NCBI RefSeq assembly: GCF_018205975.1
Contig: NZ_CP073577.1
Span: 682,001 to 746,000 of the forward strand
Length of the DNA stretch: 64,000 nt
Source of the DNA: Erythrobacter sp. JK5
GTDB taxonomy: Bacteria > Pseudomonadota > Alphaproteobacteria > Sphingomonadales > Sphingomonadaceae
Direction of reading: 5' to 3'
Part shown: positions 27,852 through 36,291 of the stretch, piece after piece
How positions within the stretch are numbered: the first letter of the stretch is position 1
Layout of the letters: each line of letters begins with the position of its first letter
Notes under the pieces: model-generated
The model's database searches: none
What the model was told of the DNA's origin: nothing
Seen by the model: the letters and a program-made list of their open reading frames with translations, nothing else
Program-made: the position numbers and the translations under genes

Positions 27852-29150
27852 TTAGGTGGGAATCTCATCGTTGAGTCGTAGTGCCTCGCCCGCAAGATAG
27901 AGCGAGCCCGCGATCAGGATCGGCCGCCCGTCGCTGGGCAGGTTAAGCAACGCTTCTTCGAGGTCCGACGCAGCGCGTGCATCGGGGCCGAAGGCTTCGG
28001 GCGGATGGCAGTCGTGATCGGGCACCGGGACGATAGTCAGGCTGAGCACCTTGTCGCCCAGCGGATCGAGCAGCGCGCGCGGATTTTTGTTCTCGAGCAT
28101 GCCGACGACGAGGTGGATCGGCTCGTCGAAGAAGGCCGCGATTTGTTCGCCGGCGCTCGGGTTGTGGCCACCGTCCAGCCAGACGGTTTGGTCCGAAGCG
28201 AGAGCGGTGAGCGGGCCTTCGGACAAGCTCTGCATGCGAGCGGGCCATTTGGCTTGCCTCGCGCCTAGCGAGACTGCCTTGTGGCCAACCGGCAGTTTGT
28301 CCTGCGCCAGCAGCATGGTGATCGCCAGACCCAGGTTTTGCAGTTGATGGTCGCCTACGAGCGCAGGCACCAGCTGAAACATGTCATCCCAATCGCGAAC
28401 ATAATAGGCCCTGCCTTCCTCGATGTGGAAATCGAGGAAACTCTCCTGAAGGACAGCGCCGGTGCGGTCGGCAGCCGCTCGGATCGCAGTCTGCGCCTCT
28501 AGAGGGTAGCGATCTCCCAGTGTCACCAGCGGCACGCCCAACTTGGCGATTCCCGCCTTCTCGAACGCGATGCGTGCCATCGGCTCGGTCGGCACGCCGT
28601 CCTCCGGCGCGAGCAGGAACCGCTCGTGGTCCAGCCCCAGCGCCGCGATCCCGCAGGCGGCCAGCACCTCCGGCTCCAGCACATTGGTCGCATCGAAGCG
28701 TCCTCCCAGGCCGACTTCGACCACACAGGCATCGGCCGGTTCGCGACTGAAGGCGAGGAAGGCGGCGGCGATGGTGACTTCGAAGAAGCTGGGGTGGAGG
28801 TCCTCGCCTGCATCGAGCACCTCTTCCAGCAGCGCAGAAAGCGCCCCGTCCGAGATCAATTCACCGGCGATCCGGATTCGCTCGTTGTAGCGCACCAGGT
28901 GTGGCGAGGTGGTGACATGGACGCGGTACCCTTGCGCCTCCAGCATTGCCCTCAGGAATGCGCAGACCGAGCCCTTGCCGTTGGTCCCGGCGATGTGAAA
29001 CACCGGCGGCAGTTTGCGGTGCGGATTGCCGAGGCGGTCCAGCAGCGCGCGGATCGTCTCAAGTCCGAGCCGCCCTTGGGGCACGCTCAAAGCGCTCAGC
29101 CGGTCGAGCTGGGCCTGGACGCGTGGGTCGGATGATTTGCCGAAATCCAT
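27852..29150 (-). CDS. folC: Bifunctional folylpolyglutamate synthase / dihydrofolate synthase
   Basis: A 432-residue Mur-ligase-type ATP-dependent enzyme that adds glutamate to dihydropteroate and then to tetrahydrofolate. The P-loop GTNGKGS is at 55-61; HIAGTNGKGSVCAFL, VEVGLGGRFDATNVL and a C-terminal domain with WLDGGHNPSAG are present. The accD-folC order is widely conserved. Here the 123-base gap to accD is filled almost wholly by a palindromic repeat. Confidence 0.94.
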   Translation of the reverse strand: MDFGKSSDPRVQAQLDRLSALSVPQGRLGLETIRALLDRLGNPHRKLPPVFHIAGTNGKGSVCAFLRAMLEAQGYRVHVTTSPHLVRYNERIRIAGELISDGALSALLEEVLDAGEDLHPSFFEVTIAAAFLAFSREPADACVVEVGLGGRFDATNVLEPEVLAACGIAALGLDHERFLLAPEDGVPTEPMARIAFEKAGIAKLGVPLVTLGDRYPLEAQTAIRAAADRTGAVLQESFLDFHIEEGRAYYVRDWDDMFQLVPALVGDHQLQNLGLAITMLLAQDKLPVGHKAVSLGARQAKWPARMQSLSEGPLTALASDQTVWLDGGHNPSAGEQIAAFFDEPIHLVVGMLENKNPRALLDPLGDKVLSLTIVPVPDHDCHPPEAFGPDARAASDLEEALLNLPSDGRPILIAGSLYLAGEALRLNDEIPT

Positions 29151-29161
29151 TAGCCGCGTCT

Positions 29162-29265
29162 CGTCATTGCGAGGAGCGCAAGGCGACGCGGCAATCCATC
29201 TTCAAACGAATCGCCCGAGGGCAATGTCGGATGGTGGATTGCTTCGCCTGCGGCTCGCAATGACG
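29162..29265. repeat. Palindromic repeat family A, copy 1 (folC-accD gap)
   Basis: Terminal 12-base inverted repeats CGTCATTGCGAG (29162-29173) and CTCGCAATGACG (29254-29265), with subterminal GCAATCCA (29191-29198) and TGGATTGC (29235-29242). It could fold into a long cruciform or RNA stem. Two further copies occur in this window, at 30151 and 57935. No coding potential; a REP- or MITE-like element. Confidence 0.85.
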
Positions 29266-29273
29266 ATGTCTCC

Positions 29274-30125
29274 TTAAGCAGCTATGCGCGGCTGCAGGTA
29301 ATCCAGCACTCTCGCCAGCGTCGCCTTCAGCTCGCTGCGCGGGACAACCATGTCGACCATGCCGTGCTTGTGCAGGTACTCGGCGCGCTGGAAACCTTCG
29401 GGCAACTGCTCGCGGATCGTGTCCTGGATCACCCGCTGGCCCGCAAAGCCGATCAGCGCGCCCGGCTCGGCAATGTGCACGTCGCCCAGCATGGCATAGC
29501 TCGCGGTGACGCCGCCGGTGGTCGGGTCTGTCAGCACGACGATATAGGGCAGGCCCGCGGCCTTGAGCCGCCGCGTCATCACGGTTGCGCGCGGCATCTG
29601 CATCAGGCTCAGAATGCCCTCCTGCATCCGCGCGCCGCCTGCCGCCGTCACCACGACATAGGCGCATTTGCGCTCCAAAGCGCGCTCGGCCCCGTTGCAG
29701 AACGCCTGGCCGACCGCCATGCCCATCGATCCGCCCATGAAGTGGAAATCCTGCACCCCGATTACCGCGGGCGTACCCTCGATCGCACCCGACCCCACGG
29801 TGAACGCGTCCTCATGCGGGTTGGCCGCGCGCGCCGCCTTGAGCCGGTCGATGTACTTCTTGCTGTCCTTGAACTTGAGCGGGTCTTCCTCGACCTTGGG
29901 CTGCGGCAGCAGCTCGAACCCGGGATCTAGCAGCAGTTCCAGCCGCCGGTCCGCCCCAATCCGCCCGTGATGCTCGCAGCGCGGGCAGACGTTGAGGTTG
30001 TCCTCGTATTCCTGGACGAACAGCATCTCCTGGCATGAGCTGCACTTGATCCAGAGATCTTTCTCGGTGCTCTTCCTTTCCGAGCCGAAGCCCAGCGAAG
30101 TGCGGACGCGGGTGAACCAGTTCAT
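29274..30125 (-). CDS. accD: Acetyl-CoA carboxylase carboxyltransferase subunit beta
   Basis: A 283-residue beta subunit of the carboxyltransferase that moves CO2 from carboxybiotin to acetyl-CoA, the first step of fatty-acid synthesis. The N-terminal zinc ribbon has Cys28, Cys31, Cys47 and Cys50 (CSSC...CPRC). The crotonase-like domain has [17 protein letters not shown] and [15 protein letters not shown]. Oppositely oriented copies of repeat family A flank the gene, at 29162 and 30151. Confidence 0.96.
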   Translation of the reverse strand: MNWFTRVRTSLGFGSERKSTEKDLWIKCSSCQEMLFVQEYEDNLNVCPRCEHHGRIGADRRLELLLDPGFELLPQPKVEEDPLKFKDSKKYIDRLKAARAANPHEDAFTVGSGAIEGTPAVIGVQDFHFMGGSMGMAVGQAFCNGAERALERKCAYVVVTAAGGARMQEGILSLMQMPRATVMTRRLKAAGLPYIVVLTDPTTGGVTASYAMLGDVHIAEPGALIGFAGQRVIQDTIREQLPEGFQRAEYLHKHGMVDMVVPRSELKATLARVLDYLQPRIAA

Positions 30126-30150
30126 GCTTCAGTACCTAATCCCAAAAGAT

Positions 30151-30256
30151 CGTCATTGCGAGCCGCAGGCGAAGCAATCCATCTTCTGACGTTGATTTCA
30201 ATTGCGACGTCGGTCGATGGATTGCCGCGTCGCCCTGCGGGCTCCTCGCAATGACG
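30151..30256. repeat. Palindromic repeat family A, copy 2 (accD-trpA gap)
   Basis: Inverted repeats CGTCATTGCGAG (30151-30162) and CTCGCAATGACG (30245-30256), with GCAATCCA (30174-30181) and TGGATTGC (30218-30225) inside. Its left arm is the reverse complement of the right arm of the 29162 copy, so the two are inverted relative to each other around accD. It ends four bases from the trpA stop. Confidence 0.85.
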
Positions 30257-30259
30257 AGG

Positions 30260-31039
30260 TCAGGATTCGCTTTGCATGGCCGCAACCATGCTCGCGGTCA
30301 ATTCCTGCAGCCTCGCAGGCGCGTCCTTGCCAAATTCGCCGACCAGATCGACGAAAGCCGAACCGACGACGACGCCGTCGGCCACCTTGGCGATCTCCGC
30401 GGCCTGTTCGGGCGTGCGCACGCCGAATCCGACCGCGACGGGCAGGTCGGTCGATTGCTTGATGCGGGAGACATTGGTCTCGATCGAGTCGATCGCGGCC
30501 TGCTGCTTGCCGGTGATGCCGGCGACAGAGACGTAGTAGAGAAACCCTTCACTGCCTGCGATCACCGCCGGGAGCCGAGCGGCGTCGGTTGTCGGGGTGG
30601 CGAGGCGGATCGGAGCGATCCCTTGTGCGCGCAGGGCCGGGCCGAGCGCGTCGTCTTCCTCGGGCGGAATGTCGACACAGATGATTCCATCGACGCCTGC
30701 CTTGGCGGCAGCATCGGCAAACCATTCCGGCCCGCGCCGGATCATCGGGTTGGCGTAACCCATCAGCACCAGCGGCACGTCCGGGTGGCGCGCGCGAAAG
30801 TCGGTTGCGATCTGCAGCACATCGGCGGTGGTGGTGCCTGCACCCAGCGAGCGCAGGTTCGCTGCCTGGATCGCGGGGCCATCGGCCATCGGATCGGTGA
30901 ACGGCATGCCGAGCTCGATCACGTCAGCGCCGCCGGCGACGAGTGCATCAAGATTGGCCGCAGTGTCGCCATCGCCAGCAGTGATGAAGGCGACGAAAGC
31001 GGGGTGGGGTTTGGAGAAGGTGGTGGAGAGGCGGGTCAT
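30260..31039 (-). CDS. trpA: Tryptophan synthase alpha subunit
   Basis: A 259-residue TIM-barrel enzyme that cleaves indole-3-glycerol phosphate to indole and glyceraldehyde 3-phosphate and channels indole to TrpB. ADVIELGMPFTDPMADGP carries the two catalytic acids (Glu, Asp), and GVRTPEQ and the phosphate-binding GVVVGSAFV are present. ATG 31039 gives the family N-terminus MTRLSTTF and overlaps the stop of a small membrane-protein gene by four bases. Confidence 0.95.
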   Translation of the reverse strand: MTRLSTTFSKPHPAFVAFITAGDGDTAANLDALVAGGADVIELGMPFTDPMADGPAIQAANLRSLGAGTTTADVLQIATDFRARHPDVPLVLMGYANPMIRRGPEWFADAAAKAGVDGIICVDIPPEEDDALGPALRAQGIAPIRLATPTTDAARLPAVIAGSEGFLYYVSVAGITGKQQAAIDSIETNVSRIKQSTDLPVAVGFGVRTPEQAAEIAKVADGVVVGSAFVDLVGEFGKDAPARLQELTASMVAAMQSES

Positions 31040-31245
31040 TCTTGGTTCTTCGACTCGTCGATAACGGTTTTTGCCCATTGAAATGAGGCAATTACAAACG
31101 CAATTCCGAACGAAATCGCAGTGTCGAACGCAGTTATCTCAATCGGGAGATTACGGAATACATGGTCCAATAGCTCTCTCAGGATCAGAATTAGGATTCC
31201 GCCCGATACTCCAACTACTAGAAACCGTAGCAACCTGTTCCTCAA
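31036..31245 (-). CDS. Small membrane protein within trp operon
   Basis: A 69-residue protein with two hydrophobic segments (LLRFLVVGVSGGILILILREL and TAISFGIAFVIASFQWA) and short charged termini; no recognised family. It is coupled to trpA by an ATGA overlap (31036-31039). Its codons and base composition are somewhat more AT-rich than its neighbours, and it follows the repeat at 31273-31356. It may be a later insertion between trpB and trpA; function unknown. Confidence 0.6.
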   Translation of the reverse strand: MRNRLLRFLVVGVSGGILILILRELLDHVFRNLPIEITAFDTAISFGIAFVIASFQWAKTVIDESKNQE

Positions 31246-31272
31246 TGGCTCAATCCGGTTCGATTATGGTCC

Positions 31273-31356
31273 TCGTCGCCCCGGACTTGATCCGGGGCAA
31301 GGCTTCTTTGGCTTGGAAAGTAGAAAGCCTGATCCCGGCTCAAGGCCGGGATGACG
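31273..31356. repeat. Palindromic repeat family C
   Basis: Two hairpin modules: CGTCGCCCCGGACTTGATCC... (31273-31297) and GATCCCGGCTCAAGGCCGGG... ending ATGACG (31331-31356), 33 bases apart and inversely related. It fits the widespread alphaproteobacterial repeat built on CGTCATCCCGG...CCGGGATGACG. Only this copy is seen in the window. Confidence 0.7.
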
Positions 31357-31375
31357 GTGGTGGTTTTACGCCGGG

Positions 31376-31639
31376 TCATTTGGTCTTGGTTTCTGCTTTC
31401 GCTGCCTGGCGACGTCTTCGCCATTCGTTGAAGGAAGAGATTGAGGCCGCCACTACAGCCGCCCAAACGAAAGTACGAACTTCAAAACCTTCTTCTGCCA
31501 TAAGCCCGCGCAACATGGTGAGAACCAAGAAGAGTAGTAGGAATTCGAATAGCCACTGTCTCCACCTAGGAAACCTCGGTTGTTGCCGGGATCGGACCAA
31601 ACGTTCCTTCTTCCTTTCCCTAGCCCGAGCCTTGCTCAA
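31376..31639 (-). CDS. Small membrane protein following trpB
   Basis: An 87-residue protein with a strongly basic N-terminus ([20 protein letters not shown]), a hydrophobic helix ([17 protein letters not shown]), a second apolar stretch ([15 protein letters not shown]) and a basic tail; predicted inner-membrane. Its ATG overlaps the trpB stop (31636-31639, ATGA), so it is translated with trpB. I do not recognise a family. Confidence 0.6.
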   Translation of the reverse strand: MSKARARERKKERLVRSRQQPRFPRWRQWLFEFLLLFLVLTMLRGLMAEEGFEVRTFVWAAVVAASISSFNEWRRRRQAAKAETKTK

Positions 31640-32856
31640 ATCTCCACCCCAAGCTTTTCAGCCACGGTGAAGATGTCCTTGTCGCCGCGTCCGCACAGAT
31701 TCATCAGGATGATCTGATCCTCGCTCATCTGTTTGGCGCGCTCGGCCACCGCCGCAATCGCGTGCGACGGTTCCAAAGCCGGAATGATCCCCTCGGTGCG
31801 GCACAGCAGCTGGAAACCGTCCAGCGCCTCGTCGTCAGTGACGGCAGTGTATTCGACCCGCCTGCTTTCCTTGAGCCATGCGTGCTCGGGGCCGATGCCG
31901 GGATAATCCAGACCGGCGCTGATCGAGTGGCCTTCGGTGATCTGGCCGTCCTCGTCCTGCAGCAGGTAGGTCTTGTTGCCGTGGAGCACTCCCGGTGCGC
32001 CGCCGAGCAGGCTTGCGGCGTGTTCGTCGCCATCCAAGCCGTGGCCCGCTGCTTCGACGCCGAGCATCTTGACTTCCGGATCGTCGAGAAACGGGTGGAA
32101 CAGGCCCAGCGCGTTCGATCCCCCACCGATGCAGGCGACGAGCAAGTCGGGAAGCCGACCCACGCGCTCGAGCATCTGCGCGCGCGCTTCGGTGCCGATC
32201 ACGCTCTGGAAGTTGCGCACCAGCTCCGGATAGGGGTGCGGGCCTGCCGCCGTGCCGATGATGTAGAAGGTGTCGTGGACATTCGCGACCCAGTCGCGCA
32301 GCCCTTCGTTCATCGCATCTTTCAGCGTCGCGCCGCCGCTGGTGACTGGGACGACCTCCGCGCCGAGCAGCTTCATGCGGAAGACGTTGGGCGATTGCCG
32401 CTTCACGTCCTCTGCGCCCATGTAGATCACGCAGGGCAGGCCGAACCGCGCGCACACGGTGGCGGTTGCGACCCCGTGCTGGCCCGCGCCGGTTTCGGCG
32501 ATGATGCGGGTCTTGCCCATCCGGATCGCCAGCAGGATTTGCCCGATGCAATTGTTGATCTTGTGCGCGCCGGTATGATTGAGCTCGTCGCGCTTGAACC
32601 AGACCTGCGCGCCGCCAAGCGCCTCGGTCAGGCGTTCGGCGAAATACAGCGGGGAGGGGCGGCCGACGTAGTGTTCGAGCAGGTCGTCAAATTCGGCCGC
32701 AAAAGCCGGATCGGCCTGCGCCGCACGATATTCGCGCTCCAGATCGAGGATCAGCGGCATCAGCGTTTCGGCCACGTAGCGTCCGCCGAACTGGCCGAAA
32801 TGCCCGCGTTCGTCGGGCTGGGCGCGGAAGGAATTGGGAGCGGTTGCCAAAGTCAA
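31636..32856 (-). CDS. trpB: Tryptophan synthase beta subunit (probable TTG start)
   Basis: PLP enzyme condensing indole and serine to tryptophan. The catalytic lysine lies in HTGAHKINN, and [21 protein letters not shown] and the LCGRGDKD end are conserved. The family N-terminus [20 protein letters not shown] is preceded not by ATG but by TTG (32856), giving 406 residues, the usual length. An ATG at 32940 would add 28 residues encoded by an inserted palindromic repeat ([11 protein letters not shown]), so I prefer TTG. The 105-base trpF-trpB gap is almost entirely that repeat. Confidence 0.93.
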   Translation of the reverse strand: MTLATAPNSFRAQPDERGHFGQFGGRYVAETLMPLILDLEREYRAAQADPAFAAEFDDLLEHYVGRPSPLYFAERLTEALGGAQVWFKRDELNHTGAHKINNCIGQILLAIRMGKTRIIAETGAGQHGVATATVCARFGLPCVIYMGAEDVKRQSPNVFRMKLLGAEVVPVTSGGATLKDAMNEGLRDWVANVHDTFYIIGTAAGPHPYPELVRNFQSVIGTEARAQMLERVGRLPDLLVACIGGGSNALGLFHPFLDDPEVKMLGVEAAGHGLDGDEHAASLLGGAPGVLHGNKTYLLQDEDGQITEGHSISAGLDYPGIGPEHAWLKESRRVEYTAVTDDEALDGFQLLCRTEGIIPALEPSHAIAAVAERAKQMSEDQIILMNLCGRGDKDIFTVAEKLGVEI

Positions 32857-32861
32857 GAAAT

Positions 32862-32955
32862 CCGTTCGGGCTGAGCCTGTCGAAGCCCCGTTCTTCACTT
32901 CCGGCCCAGCAGGAAAAGAAAAAGTACGGCCCTTCGACAAGCTCAGGGCGAACGG
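32862..32955. repeat. Palindromic repeat family B, copy 1 (trpF-trpB gap)
   Basis: Imperfect inverted repeat of about 24 bases: CCGTTCGGGCTGAGCCTGTC... (from 32862) and CTTCGACAAGCTCAGGGCGA... (to 32955), with the interior motif AAAAGTACGGCCC. It starts six bases upstream of the inferred trpB TTG. A second copy lies at 54873-54953 between rpsP and rimM. Confidence 0.82.
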
Positions 32956-32961
32956 GAATGG

Positions 32962-33594
32962 TTAGGTGTTTCGAGCCGCTTCGCAGAACGCCGCGATCTT
33001 GTCCACGTCCTTGACGCCGGGCGCGCTTTCGAGGCCCGACGAGGCATCGACCAGCTCGGTTCCGGTAGCGCGGATCGCATCGGCGACATTGTCGGGCGTC
33101 AGTCCGCCCGCGAGGCCCCACGGAATGCGGTGCTCGAAATCCGCCAGCAATTCCCAACGGAAGGTTTCGCCATTGCCGCCGGGCAGTTTCTTGGCGGGCG
33201 CGTCGAACAGCAGCCGGTCGACCGCGCCTTCGAACCGGCGCGAATTGAACAGCGTGTCGCGGTCCTTGACTCCGAGCGCGCGCCACGTTTCGACCCCGGA
33301 CTTGGTCCGCACCAGCTCGATCCACTCGGGCGTTTCCTTGCCGTGGAACTGGATCACGTCGGGCTTGACCTGCTCGATCACGTTACCGGTCGTCTTCACG
33401 TCGGCATTGACCAGCAGCACCACCGCCTTGACCGATGACGGCACCAGTCTGCGCAGCCGCGCGGCATCGTCGAGCGAGACGTGGCGCGGGCTCCTGTCGA
33501 AATGGACGAGGCCGACATGCGTCGCACCCGCGCCGACGGCGGCTTCGATGGTTTTGGGCGTCGACAGTCCGCAAATCTTGATCTGGATCGGCAT
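32962..33594 (-). CDS. trpF: Phosphoribosylanthranilate isomerase
   Basis: A 210-residue TIM-barrel enzyme converting phosphoribosylanthranilate to CdRP in tryptophan synthesis. KICGL with catalytic Cys8, VQFHG-type strand (VIQFHGKE), the catalytic Asp region LLFDAPAKKLPGGNGETF and the phosphate-binding LAGGLTPDNV and VDASSGLES are all present. It follows pyrF by nine bases in the same leftward unit. Confidence 0.95.
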   Translation of the reverse strand: MPIQIKICGLSTPKTIEAAVGAGATHVGLVHFDRSPRHVSLDDAARLRRLVPSSVKAVVLLVNADVKTTGNVIEQVKPDVIQFHGKETPEWIELVRTKSGVETWRALGVKDRDTLFNSRRFEGAVDRLLFDAPAKKLPGGNGETFRWELLADFEHRIPWGLAGGLTPDNVADAIRATGTELVDASSGLESAPGVKDVDKIAAFCEAARNT

Positions 33595-33603
33595 TGTCTT
33601 GCT

Positions 33604-34278
33604 CTAGAGCGTGGCTTCGATTGCCCTTGCTGCGGCTTCGGGATCGTCGGCGCGGCTGATCGGGCGACCGATCACCAGCACGCTGGCCCCGTCGTCGCGC
33701 GCCTTGCGCGGGGTGACGATCCGCTTCTGGTCGCCGATGCCGTTGGTGCCGGGACGCAGGCCGGGAACGACGAAGAAACCATCCTTCCACTGCTTGCGTA
33801 CTTCGCCGACCTCCTGGCCGGAACAGACGATCCCGTCGAGCCCGGCCTTTTCCGCCAGTTCTGCGAGCCGCATGACGTGATCGCGCGGGGAGCCGTCGAC
33901 CCCGGTGCGCGCCAGATCCTTCTCATCGAGGCTGGTGAGCATGGTCACGCCGACCACCTTGCACCCTTCCGCCGCCGCCGCCTTGGCGTCTTCCATCATC
34001 GCGCGGCCGCCGCCTGCATGGATGGTCACGATCGAGGGTTCGTATACGTGGATCGCCTGCATCGCGCCGGCAACGGTGTTGGGAATGTCGTGGAATTTCA
34101 GGTCGAGAAACACCGGCAGCCCCATGCGCGCGATCTCGTGGACCCCGTGTCCGCCATGTGCGCAGAAGAATTCGAGGCCGAGCTTAACGCCGCCTATATG
34201 CGCCTTGACCTTGTGCAGCAGCGCCTTGGCTGGCTCGATCTGCGGCAGGTCGAGCGCGAGGTAGACAGGGTTGCTCAT
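33604..34278 (-). CDS. pyrF: Orotidine 5'-phosphate decarboxylase
   Basis: A 224-residue decarboxylase forming UMP, the last step of de novo pyrimidine synthesis. The signature FLDLKFHDIPNTV holds the catalytic Lys/Asp set, and the phosphate-binding VVPGLRPGTNGIGDQKR and LVIGRPISRA are conserved. ATG 34278 overlaps the lapA-type stop by four bases. Confidence 0.95.
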   Translation of the reverse strand: MSNPVYLALDLPQIEPAKALLHKVKAHIGGVKLGLEFFCAHGGHGVHEIARMGLPVFLDLKFHDIPNTVAGAMQAIHVYEPSIVTIHAGGGRAMMEDAKAAAAEGCKVVGVTMLTSLDEKDLARTGVDGSPRDHVMRLAELAEKAGLDGIVCSGQEVGEVRKQWKDGFFVVPGLRPGTNGIGDQKRIVTPRKARDDGASVLVIGRPISRADDPEAAARAIEATL

Positions 34279-34676
34279 TCGCGCCCGGCATCCCCGGTTG
34301 CAGGCGTCGCTGGCGTCGTCGGCTCAGGTGAAGGGGCAAAGTTATCCACCGGTGCTGCCGGGTCTTCCGCAGGGTTTTCAACAGGGTTGTCCCCAGCCTG
34401 CGGGGGCACGGGCTCATGACGCCGTGCGAGCGCGTTCGACTTTGCGGCGCTTTCGAGGCTGCGGATGCGCCGGTTGAGGCTCCACTTTACACTGCGGTGA
34501 TACAGCCAGGTAGGGACGAGACCGAGGAGGAAGGCGATGATCACCAGCGCAGGGATCTTGGTCTCCAGCACCAGATTGTCCCACAGTGTCACTTCGACCG
34601 ATTCCCAGTTGAAGAACGAAAAGGCCAGAATCACGAACAGGATCAGGACCCAGATGATGGTGCGGACAATCTGCAT
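34275..34676 (-). CDS. lapA: LapA domain-containing membrane protein
   Basis: A 133-residue protein with two N-terminal transmembrane helices (IIWVLILFVILAFSFFNW and IPALVIIAFLLGLVPTW) matching the LapA/YciS family, then a basic cytoplasmic helix and a long Pro/Glu/Ala-rich disordered tail. In enterobacteria LapA works with LapB in LPS synthesis control; that role is only inferred here, and no lapB is adjacent. First gene before pyrF, overlapping it by four bases. Confidence 0.8.
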   Translation of the reverse strand: MQIVRTIIWVLILFVILAFSFFNWESVEVTLWDNLVLETKIPALVIIAFLLGLVPTWLYHRSVKWSLNRRIRSLESAAKSNALARRHEPVPPQAGDNPVENPAEDPAAPVDNFAPSPEPTTPATPATGDAGRE

Positions 34677-34772
34677 GGGAAGCGTTCCCTCTATTCCTCT
34701 GCTCTCGCCAGAGACTTAAGCGTTTTGGTTGGCGAGTCTAGCGATTGAGCCGGATTCACCCATGCAGCGGAC

Positions 34773-36083
34773 CTAACCGAAGACCCGTTCGAAGATCGTG
34801 TCGACGTGCTTGAAATGGTATTCGAGGTCGAATTTCTCCTCGAGCTCGGCAGCGGACAGCGCAGCGATCACTTCCTCGTCTTGCTTGAGCAGATCGAGCA
34901 GCGAGATGATACCGTTGGATTCCCAAACCTTCATCGCATTGCGCTGGACCAGGCGATAGGCGTCTTCGCGGCTGACTCCAGCCTGGGTTAGCGCGAGCAG
35001 CACGCGTTGCGAATGGACCAGCCCGCCCATCGCATCGAGATTGGACTGCATCCGATCAGGATAGACCAGCAGCTTCTCAACCACCCCGGTCAGGCGGGCG
35101 AGCGCGAAGTCGAGCGTGATCGTCGCGTCCGGGCCGATGAACCGCTCGACCGAGGAATGCGAGATGTCCCGCTCGTGCCACAGCGCCACGTTTTCCAACG
35201 CGGGCAGGGCATAGGCGCGGATCATGCGTGCCTGTCCGGTCAGGTTCTCGGTCAGGATCGGGTTGCGCTTGTGCGGCATGGCCGACGAGCCCTTCTGGCC
35301 GGGAGAGAAATATTCCTCCGCCTCGAGCACTTCGGTGCGCTGAAGATGCCGGATTTCGACCGCGAGCCGTTCGATGCTGCCTGCAATCACGGCGAGCGTT
35401 GCGAAAAACATCGCATGGCGATCGCGCGGGATCACCTGCGTGCTGATCGGTTCGGGGGTGAGGCCGAGCTGCTCGGCGACATGAGCTTCGACCGCAGGGT
35501 CGATATTGGCGAAGGTGCCGACCGCGCCCGACACCGCGCAGGTCGCGATTTCCGCGCGTGCGGCGATCAGCCGCTCGCGGCAGCGGTCGAACTCGGCATA
35601 GGCCTGCGCGAGCTTGAGCCCAAAGGTCACCGGTTCGGCGTGAATGCCGTGACTGCGCCCGATGGTCGGGGTGTATTTGTGTTCCTCCGCGCGCGTCCTG
35701 ATCGCTGCGAGCAGCGCATCGAGATCGGCCAGCAGGATGTCCGAAGCACGCGCCAGCTGCACCGACAGCGTCGTGTCGAGCACGTCGGAGGAGGTCATGC
35801 CCTGGTGCATGAACCGCGCTTCGTCGCCGACCTGTTCGGCCACCCAGGTGAGAAACGCGATCACGTCGTGCTTGGTCACCGCTTCGATCGCATCGATCGC
35901 CTCGACATCGATTTTGGGATCGGTGGCCCACCAGTCCCACAGCGCCTTTGCCGCGCTTTCCGGCACGACGCCGAGTTCCCCCAGTTTCTGCGTGGCGTGC
36001 GCCTCGATTTCGAACCAGATGCGGAATTTCGCCTCCGGCTCCCAGAGGGCGGACATTTCGGGGCGGGCGTAGCGCGGGACCAT
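34773..36083 (-). CDS. purB: Adenylosuccinate lyase
   Basis: A 436-residue fumarase-superfamily lyase that removes fumarate from SAICAR and adenylosuccinate in purine synthesis. The superfamily signature is GSSAMPHKRNP, and MTSSDVLDTTLSVQL and the catalytic His region IGRSHGIHAEPVTFG are intact. The protein begins MVPRYARPEMSALW, as expected. It is the upstream gene of the leftward run that continues with lapA after 96 bases. Confidence 0.95.
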   Translation of the reverse strand: MVPRYARPEMSALWEPEAKFRIWFEIEAHATQKLGELGVVPESAAKALWDWWATDPKIDVEAIDAIEAVTKHDVIAFLTWVAEQVGDEARFMHQGMTSSDVLDTTLSVQLARASDILLADLDALLAAIRTRAEEHKYTPTIGRSHGIHAEPVTFGLKLAQAYAEFDRCRERLIAARAEIATCAVSGAVGTFANIDPAVEAHVAEQLGLTPEPISTQVIPRDRHAMFFATLAVIAGSIERLAVEIRHLQRTEVLEAEEYFSPGQKGSSAMPHKRNPILTENLTGQARMIRAYALPALENVALWHERDISHSSVERFIGPDATITLDFALARLTGVVEKLLVYPDRMQSNLDAMGGLVHSQRVLLALTQAGVSREDAYRLVQRNAMKVWESNGIISLLDLLKQDEEVIAALSAAELEEKFDLEYHFKHVDTIFERVFG

Positions 36084-36291
36084 CGACTGAATTCTCCAAG
36101 GGTTGGGCCGGGGCGCGGCTACGGTCCGGTGCAGGTGCTGTCAACTCGACTCGACCGACGCGTCGCGTGATCGCGAAACTTGGCGTGTTTCTACATTACA
36201 ATCGCCCGTCGGTAGGGCACATTCGCGCCAATCGACCGGTCGGAAAGATCGGCGCTTGTCCGGGTCGCTTTCAGAAAGATGGGAGCCACCA

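Noticed and set aside
29162..30256. accD with flanking repeats as a composite transposon
   Set aside because: No transposase, no visible target duplication, and the repeats also occur singly elsewhere.
31036..31639. Toxin-antitoxin pair for the two small trp-operon genes
   Set aside because: Both are membrane proteins, separated by 130 bases and a repeat, with no antitoxin-like DNA-binding fold.
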